Assembly: GCA_017882305.1 (NCBI GenBank)
Contig: JADGPU010000010.1
Span: 1 to 50,267, forward strand
DNA: 50,267 bases
Direction of reading: 5' to 3'
Source of the DNA: Bacteroidales bacterium
Lineage (GTDB): Bacteria; Bacteroidota; Bacteroidia; Bacteroidales; VadinHA17
Shown: one piece after another, positions 44,598 through 50,267 of the stretch
How the letters are laid out: each line of letters starts with the position of its first letter
How positions within the stretch are numbered: position 1 is the first letter of the stretch
Notes under the pieces: model-generated
What the model saw: the letters and a program-made list of their open reading frames with translations, nothing else
Told to the model about the DNA's origin: nothing
Databases searched by the model: none
Position numbers and translations under genes: made by a program

Positions 44598-45527
44598 CTA
44601 AAGCAGAGACTCGATTACCCTAATGAAATTAGCCGGATCTCTGGTTATTAACAATTTATCATAAGGTTTTTTAGTTGCAAACTCTTCCGGAGAATCAGTA
44701 AGAATAATCTTTTTTATCATTAATGATTTTCCGATACTGTTGAAATACCCTATTTTCTTTTCAGCAAAATCAAATGCACTTGAATTTACTACAAGAAATT
44801 CAAAAGGTTTTATTTTATGTATCTCAATTACCTCAGATGCTGGAAGAATACCTCCGGTAAAGATCACATCAAATCCACGTTTCTTGAGAGCATATTTATA
44901 AAAGAGGAAATTGTTATCTGTAAGATTATCAGATGTATTAATCATTGCCACTGCAGGTCTTAATTTGCCTGTAACAGGCTTAAGCAGGTTATCTTCAATA
45001 ATAATGATCTGTTTTATAGTATTTCTTACGAATTGTTCCTGGGCTCTTGAGAGACTTCCGGTCTGCCAGAGGATTCTGGCTTTTTCGAGGAGAGGATAGA
45101 GATAATGTGAATAAGCATTTTCAATACCCTGGTGTTTAATGAAAGGCGAGAGTGCCTCTTTAAATAAAGCCTCATTAAATCTGATGGCTGACATAAGAAT
45201 TTTTCCTGGCTGAAAATTCTGATCCAGATCATCATGTTTGCTGCTGACTGTCATTACCTGCTGTGTAAGTTCGTCCTCATCCAACCTGGCAATTTTGGAT
45301 ATTTTAAGTCCATTCCGGTTAAGGTATGCAACATTAAGGATCTTTTTAAGCTCAGATTCACTGTATGTTCTGATATTTGAGTCGGTTCTGTCGGGTTCAA
45401 GTATCTTGTACCTCTTCTCCCATATCCTTATCGTATGCGCCTTAATCCCCGAGAAATTCTCGAGATCTTTTATTGAAAACACATTTACCCCGTCTTCCAT
45501 AGATACATTAAATAATAATTTAGACAA
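44598..45527 (-). CDS. MerR-family regulator with degenerate B12-binding-like C-terminus
   Basis: The N-terminal MerR helix-turn-helix (about 16-85, FSIKDLENFSGIKAHTIRIW and RTYSESELKKIL) is followed by a helical domain (about 105-185) and a Rossmann-like domain (about 190-309). This is the CarH/LitR layout. In CarH the helical domain has W-x9-EH; here it is Trp154 then Glu164-Gln165, so the His is lost. The DxHxxG loop supplying the lower B12 ligand is also missing: residues 190-215 contain no His. The protein therefore probably does not bind cobalamin. No carotenoid or photolyase genes lie nearby. Targets are unknown. Confidence 0.88.
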   Translation of the reverse strand: MSKLLFNVSMEDGVNVFSIKDLENFSGIKAHTIRIWEKRYKILEPDRTDSNIRTYSESELKKILNVAYLNRNGLKISKIARLDEDELTQQVMTVSSKHDDLDQNFQPGKILMSAIRFNEALFKEALSPFIKHQGIENAYSHYLYPLLEKARILWQTGSLSRAQEQFVRNTIKQIIIIEDNLLKPVTGKLRPAVAMINTSDNLTDNNFLFYKYALKKRGFDVIFTGGILPASEVIEIHKIKPFEFLVVNSSAFDFAEKKIGYFNSIGKSLMIKKIILTDSPEEFATKKPYDKLLITRDPANFIRVIESLL

Positions 45528-45669
45528 TTGATCAATATCATAATAAATAAAACAATCAGATAAGTGTATTGTTTATTCAGCTTTGAATAAGAAATTCAAA
45601 TAATAACTATAATCTGCGGAATTATTCCCCGAAAATTTCCAACAAAAGACGAAAATAGTAAATTTTGTT

Positions 45670-46041
45670 TTATTCAGATTGTTCCACCATTATTTTTTTT
45701 ACTACTCTGATTCCATCGCTGAATATAATAGTAACCAGGTACATCCCCCTTTTGGGACTTTCGAGATAGATCTTTATTAATTGCTGGGGGTCATTATACT
45801 GAAGTCTGAAAACGTCCTGGCCGATGATATTGGTAATCTTTACAAAAGAGATATCCTTGTCAGTTCTAATAGTAAAACTGTTATCCCTTACTGGTACAGG
45901 ATATATACTAACATTTACATTATTTGCTTCTCTTGAAAAATCTCTTTGAGCAAGAGCACCGATAACTTTAATAGTATCCTTCTGACCATGCAGGGTTAAG
46001 GTGAAAATTAATAAGAAGATAAAGGGTAAACTTTTCTTCAT
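45670..46041 (-). CDS. Stand-alone type IX secretion sorting-domain protein
   Basis: The 123-residue protein consists of a signal peptide (about 1-19, MKKSLPFIFLLIFTLTLHG), a 20-residue linker and a C-terminal sorting domain of the type A kind. The sorting domain has YPVPVRDNSFTI, the VKITNIIGQDVF strand and PKRGMYLVTI, then GIRVVKKIMVE at the end. No cargo domain is present between them. Such domains direct secretion through the SprA translocon found at the start of the window. It may be a small surface or secreted factor, or the remains of a larger substrate. Its spacing from kdsB (52 bases) makes co-transcription possible. Confidence 0.85.
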   Translation of the reverse strand: MKKSLPFIFLLIFTLTLHGQKDTIKVIGALAQRDFSREANNVNVSIYPVPVRDNSFTIRTDKDISFVKITNIIGQDVFRLQYNDPQQLIKIYLESPKRGMYLVTIIFSDGIRVVKKIMVEQSE

Positions 46042-46093
46042 AGATTATATTTTGATTAACTCTATCAAATATTGTGCAAAAGTTAACAATATT

Positions 46094-46867
46094 TTAAAAA
46101 AAGTGTTTTAAAAGTAATTTTGCTTTCTTCAGATCATCCGGGGTATCAATTCCTATGCTTTCCCATGTTGTTATAGCTGTTCTGATCCGGTACCCATTTT
46201 CTATCCATCTGTTCTGTTCCAGTGATTCGGAAATTTCAAGAGGGCTGCGCGATAATAAAGTTATCTTTTTCAATGTTTCACTCCGATAAGCATACATTCC
46301 GATATGTTTATAAAAAACATGATTCTTTGACCAGTTACTCATTTCGGTATCCCTCATATATGGTATTGCAGCCCGGCTGAAATAAATTGCATCACCCTTT
46401 AAGTCTAAAATAACCTTTGGCTGGTTAGGGTTGAAGACATCCTCTCCGGGTTCAACTTTTCTCACAAGTGTTGCAAGCTCAACAGATACATCAATGAAAC
46501 ATTTCATCAGGAGATTAATCTGTTCAGGTTTAATAAATGGTTCATCGCCCTGGATATTGATCACAATATCTATTTTTTGGGTTGTTTCACGATTAATCTT
46601 AGTTACAGCTTCTGCGCATCGATCTGTACCGCTCAGGTGATCGGTAGAAGTCATAATTGCTTTTCCACCGAAATCTAAAACTGCGTCGAAGATCCTTTTA
46701 TCATCTGTGGCAACCCAAACCATATCGAGTGTTTTACGGGCCTGGTCGTATACTCTTTGTATCATTGGCTTGTTCCCGATAAGGACCAGCGGTTTACCCG
46801 GAAACCGTGAAGATGCATATCTTGCAGGTATAATTCCTGCAAATTGAAGATGTGGATCTTTTTTCAT
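46094..46867 (-). CDS. kdsB: CMP-KDO synthetase (3-deoxy-manno-octulosonate cytidylyltransferase)
   Basis: KdsB activates KDO with CTP for lipopolysaccharide core assembly. The 257-residue protein has the nucleotide-binding IPARYASSRFPGKPL, VWVATDDKRIF, the substrate loop TSTDHLSGTDRCAEA and NIQGDEPF, followed by SRAAIPYMRD. Length is typical. Its start lies 74 bases from the divergent sigma-54 activator gene; the shared region holds a 9-bp inverted repeat with -7-like boxes on both strands. Confidence 0.96.
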   Translation of the reverse strand: MKKDPHLQFAGIIPARYASSRFPGKPLVLIGNKPMIQRVYDQARKTLDMVWVATDDKRIFDAVLDFGGKAIMTSTDHLSGTDRCAEAVTKINRETTQKIDIVINIQGDEPFIKPEQINLLMKCFIDVSVELATLVRKVEPGEDVFNPNQPKVILDLKGDAIYFSRAAIPYMRDTEMSNWSKNHVFYKHIGMYAYRSETLKKITLLSRSPLEISESLEQNRWIENGYRIRTAITTWESIGIDTPDDLKKAKLLLKHFF

Positions 46868-46870
46868 GTT

Positions 46871-46923
46871 GCGAATTTACGAAAAATGCATTTCCCAATG
46901 TTTTAAAAAAACCTTAAATTCGC
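46871..46923. promoter_or_regulatory. Divergent promoter region with 9-bp inverted repeat
   Basis: GCGAATTTA (46871-46879) and TAAATTCGC (46915-46923) form a perfect 9-bp inverted repeat 35 bases apart. Read outward on each strand, each arm contains TAAATTCG, one mismatch from the -7 consensus TAnnTTTG. Neither side has a clear -33 TTTG. On the kdsB side the box ends five bases from the start codon, which would imply an almost leaderless mRNA. Confidence 0.4.
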
Positions 46924-46941
46924 ACCATTGTAAAACCGAAA

Positions 46942-48186
46942 ATGAAAGATCTGCAAAATATTAAACAAAGGTTTGGAATAATTGGCAACAATGAAGGTCT
47001 AAACAGAGCTATTGACATTGCCGTTCAGGTGGCTCCAACTGATCTTTCCGTACTCATTACTGGAGAGAGCGGAACTGGGAAAGAGATTTTCCCCCAGGTA
47101 ATTCATAGTTACAGTACAAGGAAACATGGTCAGTATATTGCAGTGAACTGTGGGGCAATACCCGAAGGTACTATTGATTCTGAACTCTTCGGTCATGAAA
47201 AGGGTTCTTTTACAGGTGCGTCTGATAGCAGAAAAGGTTACTTTGAAGTTGCAGACGGGGGAACAATTTTTCTGGATGAGGTGGCGGAATTGCCATTATC
47301 AACACAGGTTCGTCTGCTCAGAGTGCTGGAGACAGGTGAATTTATACGCGTAGGATCATCGAAGGTGCAGAAGACAAACGTAAGGGTTATTGCTGCTAGC
47401 AATGTTGAGGTACCAAGAGCGATAGATAATGGTAAATTCAGAGAGGATCTTTTCTACAGACTTAATACTGTCCCGATAAAAGTACCTGCCCTGAGAGACA
47501 GGGGAGAGGATATTTTTCTGCTCTTCAGAAAGTTTGCAGTTGATTTTGCTGAAAAATACAGAATGCCCGCAATCAGACTCGATTCCGAAGCTAAAAATAC
47601 TCTTCTTAATTATTCATGGCCAGGAAATGTCAGGCAGCTTAAGAATATAACAGAACAGATTTCAATTATAGAAAGCGAAAGGGAAATTCTGGCAATCAAC
47701 CTTCGCAACTATCTTCCTGATTATGGAGGGGTTAAGCTTCCGGCTATTATAAAAAAGAATGAAGACAAGTCATTTTCTTCTGAAAGAGAGATTTTGTATA
47801 AGATTCTTTTCGAGATGAAAAGCGATATGAATGACCTTAAGAAACTCGTCTTTGATCTTATAAGGCATGGAGAAATTGGTGTTACTTTCCAGGAGACCAA
47901 CTCGAGAGCTATTAAAAATCTTTTCAGGGAGGCTAAGGAAGAGAGCAATAATAATAATGAAACTGAAACTCCATCAGTTGATTTCTCGTCGCATAAAACA
48001 ATGAACAATATACAGGATACTGAAGAGATAATTGAAGAATCGCTTTCACTTGCCGATAAGGAGGTGGAAATGATAAAAAAGGCTCTTGAAAAGTATAACG
48101 GGAAAAGAAAAATGGCAGCCGGAGAACTTGGGATATCAGAACGTACCCTTTACAGAAAGATTAAAGAATATGGAATTGAATCGTAA
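46942..48186 (+). CDS. Sigma-54-dependent transcriptional activator (no receiver domain)
   Basis: This 414-residue AAA+ activator begins almost directly with the ATPase domain: Walker A GESGTGKE (41-48), the sigma-54-contact loop GSFTGA (88-93; the common form is GAFTGA), Walker B GTIFLDEVAEL, and the arginine-finger region FREDLFYRLN. A Fis-type HTH ends the protein (MAAGELGISERTLYRKIKEYG). There is no receiver, GAF or PAS domain. Between the AAA+ and HTH lies an unusual ~120-residue acidic, helical linker. The 3' end overlaps lptE by 17 bases, so the two are coupled. Its signal and targets are unknown; the sigma-54-like site before groES is one candidate. Confidence 0.92.
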   Translation: MKDLQNIKQRFGIIGNNEGLNRAIDIAVQVAPTDLSVLITGESGTGKEIFPQVIHSYSTRKHGQYIAVNCGAIPEGTIDSELFGHEKGSFTGASDSRKGYFEVADGGTIFLDEVAELPLSTQVRLLRVLETGEFIRVGSSKVQKTNVRVIAASNVEVPRAIDNGKFREDLFYRLNTVPIKVPALRDRGEDIFLLFRKFAVDFAEKYRMPAIRLDSEAKNTLLNYSWPGNVRQLKNITEQISIIESEREILAINLRNYLPDYGGVKLPAIIKKNEDKSFSSEREILYKILFEMKSDMNDLKKLVFDLIRHGEIGVTFQETNSRAIKNLFREAKEESNNNNETETPSVDFSSHKTMNNIQDTEEIIEESLSLADKEVEMIKKALEKYNGKRKMAAGELGISERTLYRKIKEYGIES

Positions 48187-48709
48187 AAATACTGTCAGGC
48201 TTGCTGTCTTGAAGCTTTCAATTTTTATATTAATTGTAATAGTTACACCTTTTTATGGATGCAAGGTAACATATTCATTTACAGGAGCTAGCACTCAAGG
48301 ACTAAAGACAGTAAGCATACAATATTTTCAGAACAGGGCTCCTATAGTTCAACCAGGACTAAGCCAAAATTTGACTGATGCACTTATTGATAAATGTAAA
48401 GCTCAGACAAGTCTGAAATATACTACCTCGGTCGGTGATGCAATTTTCGAAGGAGAAATAACTGATTATAATACCAAACCTCTTACTGTGGGCGCTGATG
48501 CGCTGGCTGCGACTAACAGGTTTACAATTTCGGTAAGAGTTAAATTCACAAATGCTATTGATCCGAACCTGAATTTTGAACAGACATTTTCGAGGTATGA
48601 AGACTATAACAGCAACCTCGACCTTAGTGCAGTTGAAAAGGATCTTTCGGATAAAATAATAGAAATGCTCGTTGAAGATATTTTCAATCAGGCCTTCGTT
48701 AACTGGTAA
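48170..48709 (+). CDS. lptE: LPS assembly lipoprotein LptE
   Basis: LptE plugs and stabilises the LptD outer-membrane barrel that inserts lipopolysaccharide. The 179-residue protein begins with a signal peptide ending in the lipobox FYGC, then VTYSFTGAS. The central LKTVSIQYFQNRAPIVQPGLSQ and the later ITDYNTKPL and FEQTFSRYEDY match Bacteroidota LptE. I use ATG 48170, which overlaps the activator gene's end. A longer in-frame start at 48086 would put 28 residues before the signal peptide. It is followed by a TPR protein gene 5 bases later. Confidence 0.9.
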   Translation: MELNRKNTVRLAVLKLSIFILIVIVTPFYGCKVTYSFTGASTQGLKTVSIQYFQNRAPIVQPGLSQNLTDALIDKCKAQTSLKYTTSVGDAIFEGEITDYNTKPLTVGADALAATNRFTISVRVKFTNAIDPNLNFEQTFSRYEDYNSNLDLSAVEKDLSDKIIEMLVEDIFNQAFVNW

Positions 48710-48714
48710 CAGGT

Positions 48715-49647
48715 ATGAACAGAAATGACTTTTTAAATATGATTGAGAATACTGTCCCTGTTAACCGGCAAATGATCAGGGAGGTTTATGAGCTGATTGA
48801 TATCTTCCCTTATTTTCAGAGTGCTCATATGTTGCTATTAAAGGGTTTATATAGCAATTCGGATGTAAAATTCGAAAATCAGCTCAGGAATTCTGCAATT
48901 CATGTCGGCGACCGTGAAATGTTATACTGGCTCCTTAAAATCAAAAATTCTTCTGATACTGAAAGGATCGACATCAAACCAGAAAGTGATTTAAAAAAAG
49001 AAATACTTGCCAATACTCAGCAAACTGTTATTGAATCGGCCAAGAACAGTGAGCTTATGATAAATGAAATTGAAAAAAACTCTGATGAAACTAAATTCAG
49101 TGAAAATCCGGAAACTCTAAGCCAGAATCCGGGTCATTCAGTAATGATTGCTACCGAACCTGATAATATTGAACCAGCCGGAGTTATATTTCTTCTCGAT
49201 GAAGACACTTCTGCTTCTGACGATAAAGTTTTCTTTATGGATCCCGGTTTCTCACTTCCTGAGCGTTCTGATCTTTTAGAACTTGATCTTGATGAAGATA
49301 AATCAATCATATCACCTGATCATGAAACAAGTCCGGAAGACCCGGATCATGGAGAGAAAAATTCTAAAAAACTATTACAGTCGGAACTTATTGATAAATT
49401 CATTATTGCCAATCCCAGAATTGAGCCGCATAAGGATAAAACATACCTTCCAAATGATGATATCTTTAGGCCTTTTGTCGAAGAAGCCGGTGGTTTGGTT
49501 ACCGAAACTCTTGCAAAAATTTACGTAAGTCAGGGTTATTACTCAAAGGCAATAGATATTTATGAAAAATTAAGTTTGAAATTTCCGGAAAAAAGCAGTT
49601 ACTTTGCGTCTCAAATTGAAAAGGTTAAAGAATATATAAAAAAGTGA
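48715..49647 (+). CDS. TPR-containing protein of unknown function
   Basis: This 310-residue protein has no signal peptide. An N-terminal helical domain (about 1-80, FPYFQSAHMLLLKGLYSNSD) is followed by a long acidic, low-complexity linker (about 85-225). A C-terminal segment (about 255-310) has one clear tetratricopeptide-like repeat (TETLAKIYVSQGYYSKAIDIYEKL). From memory, proteins of this shape sit between lptE and secG in other Bacteroidota. Function is not known. It is 5 bases from lptE and 4 bases from secG, so the three genes form an operon. Confidence 0.8.
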   Translation: MNRNDFLNMIENTVPVNRQMIREVYELIDIFPYFQSAHMLLLKGLYSNSDVKFENQLRNSAIHVGDREMLYWLLKIKNSSDTERIDIKPESDLKKEILANTQQTVIESAKNSELMINEIEKNSDETKFSENPETLSQNPGHSVMIATEPDNIEPAGVIFLLDEDTSASDDKVFFMDPGFSLPERSDLLELDLDEDKSIISPDHETSPEDPDHGEKNSKKLLQSELIDKFIIANPRIEPHKDKTYLPNDDIFRPFVEEAGGLVTETLAKIYVSQGYYSKAIDIYEKLSLKFPEKSSYFASQIEKVKEYIKK

Positions 49648-49651
49648 ACAG

Positions 49652-50017
49652 ATGGGAATTTATATTTTTGTTTCAGTATTAGTAATTATAGCATGCATTC
49701 TCCAGGTATTGATTGTACTTGTGCAGAATTCGAAGGGAGGAGGGTTGGCTGCTAATTTTACATCAGCAGGTCAATCAATGGGTATCCGTAAAACTGCTGA
49801 TTTCCTTGAGAAGTCAACGTGGACACTTGCCGCAGCAATTCTGATCCTTTGTGTTGTTGCAACTGCTTCAATACCTCGGGGTACAGTTTCAGGACGATCA
49901 AGAATTGAAGAACAAATAAAAAACACTGTTGATCCGAATGCAATTCCAACGCTTCCGACAGCTGTTCCTCCGGCATCTGCTACTCCAGCCGGCAGTCAGA
50001 ATAAGCCAGGAAAATAG
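49652..50017 (+). CDS. secG: Preprotein translocase subunit SecG
   Basis: SecG is a small subunit of the SecYEG channel. The 121-residue protein has two transmembrane segments (about 3-23 and 56-75) around the conserved cytoplasmic loop with VQNSKGGGLAANF. The C-terminal tail is Pro/Ala/Thr-rich (TLPTAVPPASATPAG), a common extension in this phylum. A clear intrinsic terminator follows about 30 bases after the stop. Confidence 0.96.
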   Translation: MGIYIFVSVLVIIACILQVLIVLVQNSKGGGLAANFTSAGQSMGIRKTADFLEKSTWTLAAAILILCVVATASIPRGTVSGRSRIEEQIKNTVDPNAIPTLPTAVPPASATPAGSQNKPGK

Positions 50018-50044
50018 TTTACCTGAATGAAATACTTTACAAGA

Positions 50045-50078
50045 GTGTCAGTTTGTCACATACTGACGCTTTTTTTTT
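50045..50078 (+). terminator. Intrinsic terminator after secG
   Basis: GTGTCAGT (50045-50052) pairs with ACTGACGC (50062-50069), giving 8 bp with one G-T. The loop is nine bases and nine Ts follow directly (50070-50078). This should end the activator-lptE-TPR-secG transcript before groES. Confidence 0.85.
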
Positions 50079-50111
50079 ACGAGTAAACACAAAATGACAC
50101 TTTTTTCAATT

Positions 50112-50127
50112 TGGCATGGAATATGAA
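50112..50127 (+). promoter_or_regulatory. Possible sigma-54 (-24/-12) promoter of groES
   Basis: TTGGCATGGAATATGA resembles the sigma-54 consensus TGGCAC-N5-TTGC. The GG of the -24 box is present, and ten bases later there is GA instead of GC at -12. The implied start is near 50137, about 37 bases before the groES ATG. No CIRCE (HrcA) operator and no TAnnTTTG box is visible in the 95-base spacer. The match is incomplete, so this is a suggestion. Confidence 0.35.
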
Positions 50128-50173
50128 CAACAAGGAAGTCGGAAAATGATTTTTAACTTTAAAACTAGATAAA

Positions 50174-50267
50174 ATGGCACAATTAAAAGGAAAAATTTTA
50201 GCAGGCAAGGTTCTTGTGAAACCTAATGAAGCTGAAGAAAAAACTGCAAGTGGAATAATAATCCCTG
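50174..50267 (+). CDS. groES: Co-chaperonin GroES, 5' end (partial)
   Basis: The 31 visible codons read MAQLKGKILAGKVLVKPNEA, then EEKTASGIIIP. This matches the GroES N-terminus, where the usual form is 'LADRVLVKP..AEEKT.GGIIIP'. GroES caps the GroEL folding chamber. The gene runs off the window end, and groEL should follow. It stands alone after the secG terminator and should have its own promoter. Confidence 0.93.
   Translation, partial: MAQLKGKILAGKVLVKPNEAEEKTASGIIIP

Noticed and set aside
1..50267. CRISPR arrays, tRNA or rRNA genes, transposases, phage genes
   Set aside because: I looked for regular repeat-spacer patterns, tRNA-like T-loop sequences and recombinase or phage proteins and found none; the dispersed inverted repeats are too far apart to be an array.

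Overview
The window is chromosomal DNA from a member of the Bacteroidota, most likely Bacteroidales or a neighbouring order. The evidence is a full-length SprA (type IX secretion translocon), a short protein carrying a type IX sorting domain, an LpxC-FabZ fusion, lipoproteins with Bacteroidota-style lipoboxes, and several promoters fitting TTTG-N19..21-TAnnTTTG. The DNA is moderately AT-rich by eye. I see no phage, transposase, CRISPR array, tRNA or rRNA.

Layout. 1-7.5 kb: the last codons of a probable ruvA, then sprA. 7.9-15.9 kb: a same-strand maltodextrin cassette of MFS transporter, beta-phosphoglucomutase, GH65 phosphorylase and two GH13 lipoprotein amylases. Its expected logic is external or periplasmic starch trimming, disaccharide import, phosphorolysis to glucose and beta-glucose-1-phosphate, and conversion to glucose-6-phosphate. 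16.0-16.4 kb: gcvH. 16.5-21.3 kb (minus): rimP-nusA-infB with a recognisable promoter and a leader hairpin. 21.4-22.5 kb: a radical-SAM activase-like gene followed by the decayed 5' end of an ABC ATPase gene. 22.7-27.3 kb: HD hydrolase, lpxD, lpxC-fabZ and lpxA (lipid A synthesis). 27.4-30.6 kb (minus): thiL, a YccF membrane protein and a MuiA/DUF4139 protein. 30.8-31.9 kb: a nitronate-monooxygenase-like flavoprotein. 32.2-38.7 kb: sufBCDSE, a DUF59 protein and queG, that is, Fe-S assembly followed by an Fe-S enzyme. 38.7-39.1 kb (minus): yjbQ. 39.4-42.1 kb: an ECF sigma / membrane protein / lipoprotein operon facing a second ECF sigma gene across a bidirectional terminator. 42.7-44.5 kb: an alpha/beta hydrolase and a GSCFA protein. 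44.6-46.9 kb (minus): a CarH-like MerR regulator without B12 ligands, a stand-alone type IX sorting domain protein, and kdsB. 46.9-50.3 kb: a sigma-54 activator, lptE, a TPR protein, secG and the start of groES.

Most of the window is core housekeeping. The less ordinary parts are: three dispersed ~105-bp inverted repeats built from CGCAAAG modules (13.9, 28.4 and 39.2 kb); a different GC-rich palindromic element at 7.7 kb; the apparent placement of the maltose cassette between sprA and gcvH; the ABC ATPase remnant; a structured suf leader with an overlapping mini-ORF; a short minus-strand ORF fragment at 31.9 kb; the unassigned ECF operon; and a possible sigma-54 promoter before groES, 2 kb downstream of a sigma-54 activator. 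I did not recognise any clearly new multi-gene system. The ECF/membrane/lipoprotein operon and the suf leader are the best candidates for undescribed biology.
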